Assembly: GCF_030269605.1 (NCBI RefSeq)
Contig: NZ_BSTQ01000020.1
Coordinates: 124,001 to 188,000, forward strand
DNA length: 64,000 nucleotides
Source: Lentzea sp. NBRC 105346
GTDB taxonomy: Bacteria; Actinomycetota; Actinomycetes; Mycobacteriales; Pseudonocardiaceae
Direction: 5' to 3'
Position numbers and translations under genes: made by a program. This document shows positions 44,889 to 53,584 of the stretch, one piece after another. Below the pieces are notes generated by a model. The model saw only the letters and a program-made list of their open reading frames with translations, had not been told where the DNA came from and ran no database searches. Each line of letters starts with the position of its first letter. Positions within the stretch are counted from its first letter, which is position 1.

Positions 44889-46565
44889 TCAGTCGCGTGT
44901 CAGCTTGCGATACGTGACCCGATGCGGCCTCGCGGCCTCGGCTCCCAATCGTTCGATCTTGTTCTTCTCGTAGCCCTCGAAGTTGCCCTCGAACCAGTAC
45001 CACTGGGACGGGTTCTCGTCGGTGCCCTCCCACGCGAGGATGTGGGTGGCCACCCGGTCGAGGAACCAGCGGTCGTGGGAGATGACCACGGCGCAGCCAG
45101 GGAACTGCTCGAGCGCGTTCTCCATCGAGCTGAGGGTCTCGACGTCGAGGTCGTTGGTCGGCTCGTCGAGCAGGATCAGGTTGCCGCCCTGCTTGAGCGT
45201 CATCGCCAGGTTCAGCCGGTTGCGCTCACCACCGGAGAGCACGCCCGCCGGCTTCTGCTGGTCCGGCCCCTTGAAGCCGAACGCGCTGACATACGCGCGC
45301 GACGGCATCTCGACGTTGCCGACGTGGATGTAGTCGAGCCCACCGGACACGACCTCCCACACGTTCTTCTTGGGGTCGATACCCGCGCGGTTCTGGTCGA
45401 CATAGGACAGTTTGACCGTCTCGCCGATCTTCACCGTGCCGTCGTCCGGCTGCTCGAGGCCGACGATGGTCTTGAACAGGGTCGTCTTTCCGACACCGTT
45501 CGGACCGATGACGCCCACGATGCCGTTGCGCGGCAACGTGAACGAAAGGCCGTCGATGAGCACCCGGTCGCCGAAGCCCTTCTTCAGCTTGTCGACCTCG
45601 ACCACGACGTTGCCCAGACGCGGGCCCGGCGGGATCTGGATCTCCTCGAAGTCGAGCTTGCGGGTCTTCTCCGCCTCAGCCGCCATCTCCTCGTAGCGTC
45701 CGAGACGAGCCTTGGACTTGGCCTGACGCGCCTTGGCGCCGGACCGCACCCACTCCAGCTCGTCCTTCAGCCGCTTCTGCAGCTTCTGGTCCTTCTTGCC
45801 CTGGACCGCGAGGCGCTCGGCCTTCTTCTCCAGGTAGGTGGAGTAGTTGCCCTCGTACGGGTGGGCCTGGCCGCGGTCGAGCTCCAGAATCCACTCGGCG
45901 AGGTTGTCCAGGAAGTACCGGTCGTGGGTGACGGCGAGGACGGCACCCGAGTAGTTCGCGAGGTGCTGCTCCAGCCACAGGACGCTTTCCGCGTCCAGGT
46001 GGTTGGTGGGCTCGTCCAGCAGCAGCAGGTCGGGCTTGCTGAGCAGCAGCTTGCACAGCGCGACCCGGCGTCGCTCACCACCGGAGAGAACCTTGACGTC
46101 CGCGTCCGGCGGCGGGCACCGCAGGGCGTCCATCGCCTGCTCGAGCTGCGAGTCGAGGTCCCACGCGTCCGCGTGGTCGAGCTCCTCCTGGAGCTTGCCC
46201 ATCTCCTCCATCAGCTCGTCGGAGTAGTCGGTCGCCATCAGCTCGGCGATCTCGTTGAAACGGTCGAGCTTGACCTTGATCTCGCCAAGGCCCTCCTCGA
46301 CGTTGCCCAGGACGGTCTTGTCCTCGTTGAGCGGCGGTTCCTGCTGCAGGATGCCCACGGTGTAGCCCGGAGACAGGTAGGCCTCGCCGTTGCCCGGCGT
46401 GTCCAGCCCCGCCATGATCTTGAGCACGCTCGACTTGCCGGCGCCGTTGGGACCGACGACACCGATCTTCGCGCCGGGGTAGAACATGATCGTGACGTCA
46501 TCGAGGATGACCTTGTCCCCGTGCGCCTTGCGCACCTTTTTCATGGTGTAGATGAACTCGGCCAT
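44889..46565 (-). CDS. ettA: ABC-F translational ATPase, EttA type
   Basis: A 558-residue soluble protein with two ABC domains and no membrane part. It is known in this family to bind the ribosomal E site and gate translation by ATP/ADP ratio. Domain one has GVVGPNGAGKSSVLKIMAG, signature LSGGERRRVALCKLLL and LLLDEPTNHLDAES. An arm and the charged inter-domain linker (about 240-320) follow. Domain two has VIGPNGVGKTTLFKTIVG, LSGGERNRLNLAMTLK and LILLDEPTNDLD. The ATG at 46565 gives the canonical start MAEFIYTMKKVRKAHGDK. The much longer upstream frame is shadow sequence. From memory, it is Rv2477c in M. tuberculosis. Confidence 0.95.
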   Translation of the reverse strand: MAEFIYTMKKVRKAHGDKVILDDVTIMFYPGAKIGVVGPNGAGKSSVLKIMAGLDTPGNGEAYLSPGYTVGILQQEPPLNEDKTVLGNVEEGLGEIKVKLDRFNEIAELMATDYSDELMEEMGKLQEELDHADAWDLDSQLEQAMDALRCPPPDADVKVLSGGERRRVALCKLLLSKPDLLLLDEPTNHLDAESVLWLEQHLANYSGAVLAVTHDRYFLDNLAEWILELDRGQAHPYEGNYSTYLEKKAERLAVQGKKDQKLQKRLKDELEWVRSGAKARQAKSKARLGRYEEMAAEAEKTRKLDFEEIQIPPGPRLGNVVVEVDKLKKGFGDRVLIDGLSFTLPRNGIVGVIGPNGVGKTTLFKTIVGLEQPDDGTVKIGETVKLSYVDQNRAGIDPKKNVWEVVSGGLDYIHVGNVEMPSRAYVSAFGFKGPDQQKPAGVLSGGERNRLNLAMTLKQGGNLILLDEPTNDLDVETLSSMENALEQFPGCAVVISHDRWFLDRVATHILAWEGTDENPSQWYWFEGNFEGYEKNKIERLGAEAARPHRVTYRKLTRD

Positions 46566-46909
46566 GGCCGCGATCGTAGAGCGGTGCCTTCGGGCTCCTG
46601 ACCTCGGTCGGCTGTGCACCCCCGGATCGAGCGTCACGTCGTTGCGTGACCAGCCCGTTTCCGTTCGAAGATGAACGAACCTCGCCGACCGGCCCTCACC
46701 GGCGCCGATCTTCGACCTTCCCTCCTTCGCGATTCGCTGTGCGTGCACATCATGTCCGGACGCCCCGCCGGATCGGGTGCGTTCCGCCGGACCGGCCCGC
46801 GGATTTTCGTTCGGCCGGCCCGGCGGCGCGCCGCGCCTTCTGACGTCGGCCGCGCCCGTCCCGTTCCACCTGCCGGCCCAGGCGAAACCAGGAGGTGCGT
46901 GGGATCCGA
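46566..46909. other. 344-base gap without a gene
   Basis: G+C-rich sequence between ettA and ssb, both on the minus strand. Open frames cross it on both strands but have Arg/Gly/Pro composition and no ribosome site. It presumably carries the ettA promoter and leader. No clear hairpin or operator was seen. Confidence 0.6.
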
Positions 46910-47347
46910 TCAGAATGGCGTCAACTGCGGTTCGGCCCCAGCCGCGGCCACGCTTTCCTCCTCGGTGCGCGGCGCGACGATCTCGGGCATGGAACCGAGC
47001 GAGCGGCACCGGCTGAGGTCGACGCCCATCGCGGTCGCCTCGATCTCGTAGAACTGCCGTCGCACGCCATCCGCTTCGCTGGATTTCTGGCGAAGCCTGC
47101 CATGTACAACCACCGGATCGCCCTTGGCGAGGGTCGCTCGGGCGTTGTCGGCCATCCGGCGCCAGCAGGTGACGCCCAGGAACAACTGGTCACCGTCGAC
47201 CCACTCACTCGTCTCGCGGTTGTAGCGACGTTCCGTGGAGACGATGCGGAAGTTGGCGAGACTGATCGAGCCGTCACCGACCTGCCGGTGCACGACGTCC
47301 GTGATGACAGTGCCAACGATGGTGACCGGCGTTTCGTTCCAAGGCAT
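46910..47347 (-). CDS. ssb: Single-stranded DNA-binding protein (SsbB-like paralogue)
   Basis: A 145-residue OB-fold protein. It has TPVTIVGTVITDV, then ISLANFRIVSTERRYNRETS, LFLGVTCWRRMADN and GDPVVVHGRLRQK in the order of bacterial SSBs. The acidic partner-binding tip is degenerate: the protein ends QLTPF instead of DDDLPF. This points to a secondary SSB rather than the replication SSB. From memory, it matches the position of Rv2478c beside ettA. Confidence 0.88.
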   Translation of the reverse strand: MPWNETPVTIVGTVITDVVHRQVGDGSISLANFRIVSTERRYNRETSEWVDGDQLFLGVTCWRRMADNARATLAKGDPVVVHGRLRQKSSEADGVRRQFYEIEATAMGVDLSRCRSLGSMPEIVAPRTEEESVAAAGAEPQLTPF

Positions 47348-47512
47348 GACGCCCTCCTCTGGGTGTGGGGTGCTGGGGTCCCACCCTGCACCGGGGCGAT
47401 CGCCGGAACCGGGGTGAGCTGCGAAGTTGTGGATAACTCGCGGGTTGTGGACAAGTCGCGATCTTCAGGGCCCCGATCGCGCGGAATTGTCGGACCGGTG
47501 TGGTACGGCGAG

Positions 47513-47556
47513 ATGAGTGAGTGCTCACTCATTGACATGAGTGAGCACTCACTCAT
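47513..47556. promoter_or_regulatory. Twin palindromic TetR operators overlapping a promoter
   Basis: Two 20-base near-palindromes, ATGAGTGAGTGCTCACTCAT (47513-47532) and ATGAGTGAGCACTCACTCAT (47537-47556), are reverse complements of each other and lie 24 bases centre to centre. TTGACA at 47532-47537 bridges them and looks like a -35 box. A CATAAA-like -10 falls at 47554-47559, which puts the transcript start within a few bases of the TetR GTG at 47569. Bound repressor dimers would cover both promoter elements, so strong autorepression is expected. Confidence 0.8.
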
Positions 47557-47568
47557 AAACTTGGAGCC

Positions 47569-48183
47569 GTGTCCGAGGAACCACGCCGCCGCCGCGCACC
47601 CGCCATGAGCCCGGAGGACCGCCGAGAGGCGATCGTCCACGCGGCTCTGCCGCTGGTGATCAAGGACGGCACAAACGTCACGACCAGTCAGATCGCCGCC
47701 GCCGCGGGCATCGCGGAGGGGACGGTCTTCCGCGTCTTCAAGGACAAGCAGGAGCTGCTCGCCACTTGCGTCAGCGAGGCGCTGAAGTCCGATGTGGAGA
47801 TCGAGCGAATCCGGAAGATCGACCACGACCAGCCGCTGAACGCCCGGCTGACGGAGTCGATCAACGCGGTGCGGGAGTACCTCGACCGCATGTGGGGCGT
47901 CATGAGCGCCCTGCGCGACACGGGCTACCAGCCACCCGCGCACAAGCTGGGCGAGGAGAAGGGACCGCCGCTCGAGATGCGCCGGCTTTCCGAGGCGGTC
48001 GCGGAACTGTTCGCCGACGAGCCCGTGCGGGTCAAACCCGAACACGCCGCCCGGCTGTTCCTCGGGCTCGTGTTCACCAACCGCATGCAGGGCAGGGGTC
48101 TCGGCGAGGTGGTCGCCGAACCGACGGAGCTCGTGGAGCTTTTCCTGCACGGCGCACTGAAAAGAGGGGGAAACGATGAGTGA
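47569..48183 (+). CDS. TetR-family transcriptional repressor
   Basis: A 204-residue regulator. The N-terminal helix-turn-helix covers about residues 20-65 (REAIVHAALPLVIKDG, then VTTSQIAAAAGIAEGTVFR and VFKDKQELL). The C-terminal ligand domain is not assignable. No clear ribosome site precedes the GTG at 47569. With the promoter placed at 47532-47559, the message is likely leaderless. It overlaps the downstream ABC ATPase by 8 bases and likely controls that exporter through the twin palindromes just upstream. Confidence 0.92.
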   Translation: MSEEPRRRRAPAMSPEDRREAIVHAALPLVIKDGTNVTTSQIAAAAGIAEGTVFRVFKDKQELLATCVSEALKSDVEIERIRKIDHDQPLNARLTESINAVREYLDRMWGVMSALRDTGYQPPAHKLGEEKGPPLEMRRLSEAVAELFADEPVRVKPEHAARLFLGLVFTNRMQGRGLGEVVAEPTELVELFLHGALKRGGNDE

Positions 48184-49099
48184 GCTGATGATCGAGGCCA
48201 CCGACGTGAGCAAGTCGTTCGGTGACGTGCGTGCGCTCGACGGCGTCAGCATCGCGGTGCCCAAGGGCAGCGTGCTCGGTCTGCTCGGCCACAACGGCGC
48301 GGGGAAGACGACGCTGGTCAACGTGCTGACGACGATGCTGCCGCCGACCAGTGGCGAGGCGCGCGTCGCCGGGTTCGACGTGGTCCACCAGAGCTACAAG
48401 GTGCGCAGCCGCATCGGGCTGACCGGGCAGTTCGCGTCGGTCGACGAGGCGCTGAGCGGGTTCGACAACCTCGTGCTGATCGCCCGGCTGCTCGGCGCGA
48501 GCAAGCGCCAGGCCCGCGACCGCGCGGACGAACTGCTCGAGCAGTTCGACCTGACGGATGCGGCGAAGCGTCCCGCGAAGACGTACTCGGGCGGCATGCG
48601 CCGCCGGCTCGACCTGGCGTCCAGCCTGGTCGGACGGCCTGAGGTGCTGTTCCTGGACGAGCCGACCACCGGCCTCGACCCGGCCAGCAGGCTCGGCGTG
48701 TGGGAGACCGTCGAGAAGCTCGTGTCGGACGGCACCACCGTGCTGCTCACGACGCAGTACCTCGACGAGGCCGACCGCCTGGCCGACTCGATCACCGTGC
48801 TGTCCCAGGGCAAGGTCGTCGCGGCCGGCACGAGCGCGGAGCTCAAGGCGCAGGTCGGCCAGCGCACGGTGACCGTCACGCTCGACTCGGTGTCCGAAGT
48901 GGACACCGCGGTCGAGGCGCTGACCGGCATCGGCATGCATCCGGTGGCCGAGGGCCGCACGATCACGACGCCCGTGACGGCGTCACGCGAGCTCGCGAAC
49001 GTGGTGCGCGCACTCGACGAGCGCGGCTTGGAACCGCACGACATCGCGCTGGGCGAGCCGACCCTGGACGACGTCTACATGGCGCTGGCCGCCGCATAA
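48176..49099 (+). CDS. DrrA-like ABC transporter ATP-binding protein
   Basis: A 307-residue ATPase of the daunorubicin-resistance exporter type. Walker A is GHNGAGKTTLVNVLTT, signature YSGGMRRRLDLASSLVG, Walker B VLFLDEPTTGLD, and switch His is replaced by Gln in LLTTQYLDEADRL, as is usual in DrrA. The C-terminal extension ends LDDVYMALA, the conserved DrrA tail. It sits in a TetR-ATPase-permease operon and powers export of a hydrophobic compound, perhaps an antibiotic. Substrate unknown. Confidence 0.93.
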   Translation: MSELMIEATDVSKSFGDVRALDGVSIAVPKGSVLGLLGHNGAGKTTLVNVLTTMLPPTSGEARVAGFDVVHQSYKVRSRIGLTGQFASVDEALSGFDNLVLIARLLGASKRQARDRADELLEQFDLTDAAKRPAKTYSGGMRRRLDLASSLVGRPEVLFLDEPTTGLDPASRLGVWETVEKLVSDGTTVLLTTQYLDEADRLADSITVLSQGKVVAAGTSAELKAQVGQRTVTVTLDSVSEVDTAVEALTGIGMHPVAEGRTITTPVTASRELANVVRALDERGLEPHDIALGEPTLDDVYMALAAA

Positions 49100-49112
49100 G
49101 AGGGGGATATCG

Positions 49113-49904
49113 ATGGCGACTTTGACGTGGCAGGGCAGCAGCTACCTCACGCAGGTGAAGGTGCTGACCGGCCGTTCACTGCGAAAGTTCGTGAACTCAC
49201 CCGCACTGATCTTCTTCAGCATCCTGCAGCCGGTGATCATGCTGACCCTGTTCAGCCAGATCTTCAGCAGCATCACCGCGACCGCGAACTTCGCGCCGGG
49301 CATGACGTACGTCAACTATCTGCTGCCCGCGATCCTGGTGAACACGGCCATGCAGTCGTCGCTGCAGTCCGGCGTCGGCCTGGTGACCGACATGAAGGAC
49401 GGCGTGATCGCGCGGTTCCGTTCACTGCCGATCCGGCTCAGCACGATCCTGTTGGCACGCAACCTGTCGGACTTGGTGCGCGTCGCCGGTCAGCTGTTGC
49501 TGATGATCACGTTCGGCGTGCTCGTCTACGGGTTCAACCCGGCGGGTGGTGTACTCGGGACGCTGGCCGCCCTGGGCCTCGCGCTCGTGGTCGGCTGGGG
49601 CCTGAGCTGGCTGTTCCTGGCGATCGGGTCGTGGCTGCGCAACGCGGAGCTGATGCAGACCATCGGCTTCCTGGCGATGTTCCCGCTGATGTTCGCCTCC
49701 AGCGCGTTCGTGCCGATCCAGGGCCTGCCCGGCTGGCTGCAGGTGGTCGCGAAGGTCAACCCGCTGACCTACGCGGTCGACGCGGCACGCAGCCTCGCGC
49801 TCGCCCAGCCGGTGACCGGCGTGATCGGCGCGCTGACGACGAGCCTCGGGATCGCCGTGGTCTGCGCGGTCATCGCGATCAGGGGTTTCCGCCGCCCGCT
49901 TTAG
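49113..49904 (+). CDS. DrrB-like ABC-2 permease
   Basis: A 263-residue membrane protein with six helices. Features include LTGRSLRKFVNSPALIFFSI, PVIMLTLFSQIFSSI, MKDGVIARFRSLPIRL in the cytoplasmic loop, and the signature MFPLMFASSAFVPIQGLPGW of the DrrB family. It starts 13 bases after the ATPase gene. Its 3' end overlaps the convergent CopD/CtaG gene by 26 bases. Confidence 0.92.
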   Translation: MATLTWQGSSYLTQVKVLTGRSLRKFVNSPALIFFSILQPVIMLTLFSQIFSSITATANFAPGMTYVNYLLPAILVNTAMQSSLQSGVGLVTDMKDGVIARFRSLPIRLSTILLARNLSDLVRVAGQLLLMITFGVLVYGFNPAGGVLGTLAALGLALVVGWGLSWLFLAIGSWLRNAELMQTIGFLAMFPLMFASSAFVPIQGLPGWLQVVAKVNPLTYAVDAARSLALAQPVTGVIGALTTSLGIAVVCAVIAIRGFRRPL

Positions 49905-51828
49905 AGTCGCGCTCAGCAAGGATCCGGAGCATCGCGTTGTAGGCCGCGAGGTCGGCGTCGTTGTCGGCGTCGGCCTTGCGGTCCAACCGCCGGGCGTCGC
50001 GGTCGTCGGACCGCGCCCACTGCACGAGCAACGCGACCATCACGACGAGCAGCGGCAACTCCCCCGCCGCCCACGCGATGCCGCCGCCCAACCGCTGTTC
50101 CTCCAACAGGTTCTGGGTCCACGGCAGCGCGAGCGAGCGGTAGAAGTTCTCACCGATCACGTTCTGCGAGCTCATCAGCACCACGCCGAAGAACGCGTGG
50201 AACGGGATCGACGCGAACAGCAAACCCAGGCGTCCCAACGGAGGCAGCCGGTTCGGCGCCGGGTCGATGCCGATCACCGGCCAGTAGAAGACGTAGCCGA
50301 CGAGCAGGAAGTGGGCGTTCATCGCCAGGTGCGCCCAGTGGTACGGCAACGCCGAGTCGAACAGGCCCGAGAAGTACAAGGCGTAGAAGGAACCCACGAA
50401 CAACGCCAGCGCCACACCGGGGTTCGTCAGGAACCGCGCCACCGGCGAGTGGACGAACGCCAGCAGCCACTCGCGCGGCCCAGGCGGATTCTCCTTGCCC
50501 GCGGCGGGAAGCGCACGCAGCGCCAACGTCACGGGACCACCGAGCACCAGCAGGATCGGCGCCAGCATGGACAGCAGCATGTGCGCTTCCATGTGGACGC
50601 TGAACATCGCCGGCGCGTACCGGCCGATCCCCGACGACGTGGCGAACAGCACCGTCAGGCACCCGCACAGCCACGCGATCGTCCGGCCCACCGGCCACGA
50701 GTCGCCGCGCTGCCGCAACCGGCGCACGCCCGCCAGGTAGAGGCCCGCGAGCACCAGCGCCGCCGTGCCGAAGATCAGGTCGAACCGCCAGTCGAACAGG
50801 ATGCGCCCCACCGTCGGCGCACCGCCGAGGTCGTACCCGATCAGCAACTCGACCGTGCTCGGCGTCGGCCGGGCGTCACCCGGCGGCGGCGTGCGGCTCA
50901 ACGCGGTCGCAAGGCCGATCGTCAGCATCATCACCAGGATCTCGACGCCGGCGAGCTTCAGCAGCGCGTTCGGCGCGCCACCGACGACCTGCTTGACGCC
51001 ACGTTCCCGTTGGAAGTAACCGATGACGCCGAGCAGGATCAGGCAGGCGGTCTTGCCAAGCAGCAGCCAGCCGTAAGTCGAGGTGAAGAGGTCCGTGAAC
51101 GTCACGCGCACGAAGGCGTTGACCACGCCCGAGATCGCCATGACGATCCAGCACACCAGCGCCAGCCTGGAGAACCTCGTCGTCGCGAGCGCGAGGTGAT
51201 CACCACCGCGCCGGCCGTGCTGCAGCAACGCGATGAGCCCGCCCACCCACAGCGCCGCGGCGACGAGGTGGAACAGCAGGCTGTTCGTGGCGAGGTCGTG
51301 CGAGCCGCCCGAGGACGAGTGACCGGTCACCGCGACCGGGATGAGCGCGAAGACGGCGAGGAAGAACAGCGCGGCCGTCCAGCCCCACGACAGCACGAGC
51401 CGGCAGCCGAGCGCGATCAGGCTCACGATCACTGCGGTGATCGCCCACGCTTTCGCCTGCTCGATCAGGCCCGCGGTCTGGATCAGCTCAGCGAGGTCGA
51501 ACAGCTCCGTGACGGGCTGGCCGACGGCGTCCGCGGTCGTGTACGGCACGGAGAGCACCGCTCCCAGCAGCCACAGCAGCGCCGACCACCCGGCCATGCG
51601 CAGCCCGCCGTAGCCGTCCGCGGCCAGCATGCCGGACTCCTGCGGTGGCACGAGGAACGCCGCGAGCAACAGTGATCCGATGCACAACACCGCGCCGGTC
51701 TCGGTGAGCACACGGACGATCAGCAGCCCGAACTGCTGGTTGCCGGACAGGGTGCTCAAGCCGGCCGCCATCAGCGCGGCGATGGCGAAACCGCAGATTA
51801 GGAGCGGGATCAGACCGGTGCGCTTCAT
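49879..51828 (-). CDS. CopD - CtaG fusion: copper-resistance and cytochrome oxidase assembly membrane protein
   Basis: A 649-residue polytopic protein with about 15 helices. Residues about 1-330 are CopD-like, with the LLFHLVAAALWVGGLIALLQ copper-site helix and FSRLALVCWIVMAISGVVNA. Residues about 360-630 are caa3-type CtaG-like (FSVHMEAHMLLSMLAPILLV, then HWAHLAMNAHFLLVGYVFYW), with His pairs expected to carry copper. The ATG at 51828 begins MKRTGLIPLLICGFAIAALM. A GTG 6 bases upstream is an alternative. This fusion is common in actinobacteria and is thought to supply copper to cytochrome oxidase or control copper uptake. Confidence 0.88.
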   Translation of the reverse strand: MKRTGLIPLLICGFAIAALMAAGLSTLSGNQQFGLLIVRVLTETGAVLCIGSLLLAAFLVPPQESGMLAADGYGGLRMAGWSALLWLLGAVLSVPYTTADAVGQPVTELFDLAELIQTAGLIEQAKAWAITAVIVSLIALGCRLVLSWGWTAALFFLAVFALIPVAVTGHSSSGGSHDLATNSLLFHLVAAALWVGGLIALLQHGRRGGDHLALATTRFSRLALVCWIVMAISGVVNAFVRVTFTDLFTSTYGWLLLGKTACLILLGVIGYFQRERGVKQVVGGAPNALLKLAGVEILVMMLTIGLATALSRTPPPGDARPTPSTVELLIGYDLGGAPTVGRILFDWRFDLIFGTAALVLAGLYLAGVRRLRQRGDSWPVGRTIAWLCGCLTVLFATSSGIGRYAPAMFSVHMEAHMLLSMLAPILLVLGGPVTLALRALPAAGKENPPGPREWLLAFVHSPVARFLTNPGVALALFVGSFYALYFSGLFDSALPYHWAHLAMNAHFLLVGYVFYWPVIGIDPAPNRLPPLGRLGLLFASIPFHAFFGVVLMSSQNVIGENFYRSLALPWTQNLLEEQRLGGGIAWAAGELPLLVVMVALLVQWARSDDRDARRLDRKADADNDADLAAYNAMLRILAERDSKAGGGNP

Positions 51829-51869
51829 TGCCACGTCTGGAGCGTACGCAACCTCTACTGTTGATCCAC

Positions 51870-52406
51870 GTGAGCCGTTCTCGTCCGCTTCTGCTCCTGC
51901 TCGCCCTCGTGTTGTCCGGCTGCGCGTACTCGATCCAGGGTGACGCCGTGCCGGGTCCGTTGCCCTCGTCGTCCACGGACCCCGAGGCGCCGAAGATCCC
52001 CTCGACACGCAAGGTCGCCGACGTCGACCCGTGCACGCTGTTGTCCAAGGACGACCTCAAGTCGCTCGGCGCCCCGAAGGCGGACCCGCAGAGACAGGAC
52101 CAGCGGATCCCGCAGTCCTGCCAGTTCAGCATGAACGGCGGCACGGTCGTCGCCGCGATCTACCTCCCGTACGCGGAGACGAAGAAGAAGCAGTCGCTCG
52201 GCCGTGAGGTGTTCGTCGAGAAGTACTCGACGTGGCTGACCTGCACCCAGCAGGGCCCGGACATGGTGTGCACGGCGGTCGTCGCCGTTCAGCCGGAGAA
52301 GTCCTTGCTAGTGGCGCTCGCGCTGCAGGGCGCCTCGGAGGACAAGGTCACGGCGACGTTGACGCCGCTGGCGTCGGCGGCCCTGGCCCGCCTGCCCGCG
52401 GCCTGA
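51870..52406 (+). CDS. DUF3558-family lipoprotein
   Basis: A 178-residue lipoprotein from the GTG at 51870. The signal is SRPLLLLLALVLSGC, lipidated at Cys. The body has the DUF3558 start DPCTLLSKDDLKSLGAPKAD and the paired cysteines in IPQSCQF and WLTCTQQ. DUF3558 lipoproteins are plentiful in Pseudonocardiaceae. Their role is unknown. The last 118 bases overlap the convergent MFS gene. Confidence 0.85.
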   Translation: MSRSRPLLLLLALVLSGCAYSIQGDAVPGPLPSSSTDPEAPKIPSTRKVADVDPCTLLSKDDLKSLGAPKADPQRQDQRIPQSCQFSMNGGTVVAAIYLPYAETKKKQSLGREVFVEKYSTWLTCTQQGPDMVCTAVVAVQPEKSLLVALALQGASEDKVTATLTPLASAALARLPAA

Positions 52407-53530
52407 CGCGCCAGCCACGCCGCCGGGATCATCAACGCGATGATGCCGCTGACGATGCCGAGCGCGACCTCGAGCGAGGTGGCGTGGGCCAGCCCGCCGA
52501 CCAGCGGCGGGCCGATGAGGAACCCGAGATAGGCGATCGTCGTCACGAGGCCCAGTTCTCGTTCCCCACCCGTGCCGTCCGCGCGCTTGCCCGACTCGCT
52601 GGCGAGGTCCATCACGACGGGGAACGCGAAGGCGAGCCCCAGTCCGGCCAGGCCGAACCCGAGGTAACCGGCCGCCGGGGCCGGGATGAGCACCGCCAAC
52701 GCCAGACCGGTCGCCGCGACCGCCCCGCCGGCCGCGAGCAGCCGGTGTGGACCGAGCCTGCGCTGGATGGGTTCGCCGAAGAGCCGCGCGACGGCCATCG
52801 TGACCGAGAAGCCCGCGTAGGCGTAGGCGGCCGCCGCGTCGTTCATGCCGCGTTCCTCGACGAGGAAGAGCGCGGACCAGTCCGCTGAAGCGCCTTCGGC
52901 AATGGCCGAGCACAGGGCGACGAGCGCGAGCAGCCAGAGGACCGGGCTTTTGAGGACGGGTGTCCTGGCTTCCGTTGTGTGGCGGTCGCCGACCCCACCC
53001 GGCGCGAACCTGGCGATGCTCAGCAGCATCACGAGTCCGATCGCGGCGGCCACCAGGAAGTGGCGCATCGGGCTCCACTGGAGCTGGGCGGCTCCGGCCG
53101 CGCCGAGTGAGCCGATCAGTCCGCCGAAGCTGAAGCCTGCGTGGAACTGCGGCATCAGCGGTCGCTGCAACGCGCGGACCACGACCACCGCGGCGACGTT
53201 CATCGACACGTCGACCGTCGCCACCGTGGAGCCCAGGAAGAACAGCGCGATGCCCAGCTGCAGCGGCGCGTTCGCCAGCGCGAGTGCCGGCAGGGCGATG
53301 GTGCTGAGCACGCTGCTGCCGAGCATGAACGGCCTCGACCCGTAGGTCGCGCAGAGCCGTGCCGCGATCGGGGCCGTGATCGCCAGGCCGGTGCTCGCGC
53401 CGAGCAACGCCAGCCCGAGCGTGGCCTCGTTCGCCCCGACCTGCGCGGCGAGCGCGGGGACGCGTGCGGCCCACGTGCCGAACACGAAGCCGTTCAGCAC
53501 GAACACGACGAACACAGCGAGTCGAGGCAT
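52289..53530 (-). CDS. MFS transporter
   Basis: A 413-residue protein with 12 predicted helices. The start at 53530 gives MPRLAVFVVFVLNGFVFGTW. The loop after TM2 has LATYGSRPFM-like sequence and the second half has YAGFSVTMAVARLFGEPIQR. The pattern fits the fucose/YfmO-like MFS group that is often beside sugar regulators. It is divergent from a LacI gene across a perfect palindrome, so expression probably responds to the LacI ligand. The final 36 residues, overlapping the DUF3558 gene, are a hydrophilic tail. Confidence 0.88.
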   Translation of the reverse strand: MPRLAVFVVFVLNGFVFGTWAARVPALAAQVGANEATLGLALLGASTGLAITAPIAARLCATYGSRPFMLGSSVLSTIALPALALANAPLQLGIALFFLGSTVATVDVSMNVAAVVVVRALQRPLMPQFHAGFSFGGLIGSLGAAGAAQLQWSPMRHFLVAAAIGLVMLLSIARFAPGGVGDRHTTEARTPVLKSPVLWLLALVALCSAIAEGASADWSALFLVEERGMNDAAAAYAYAGFSVTMAVARLFGEPIQRRLGPHRLLAAGGAVAATGLALAVLIPAPAAGYLGFGLAGLGLAFAFPVVMDLASESGKRADGTGGERELGLVTTIAYLGFLIGPPLVGGLAHATSLEVALGIVSGIIALMIPAAWLARQAAGRRARAADASGVNVAVTLSSEAPCSASATSKDFSG

Positions 53531-53542
53531 GCATCCAGACTG

Positions 53543-53558
53543 ACTGAAGCGCTTCAGT
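53543..53558. promoter_or_regulatory. LacI-family operator
   Basis: ACTGAAGCGCTTCAGT is a perfect 16-base palindrome with the central CG step typical of LacI/PurR-family operators. It lies in the short gap between the divergent MFS (start 53530) and LacI (start 53585) genes and could block both promoters. Confidence 0.8.
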
Positions 53559-53584
53559 TCCGTCCAGTCTTTTAAGGTGTGTCC

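Noticed and set aside
46566..47009. 148-residue N-terminal extension of EttA
   Set aside because: Canonical EttA begins at MAEFIY. The extension overlaps ssb antisense sequence and has no family match or ribosome site.
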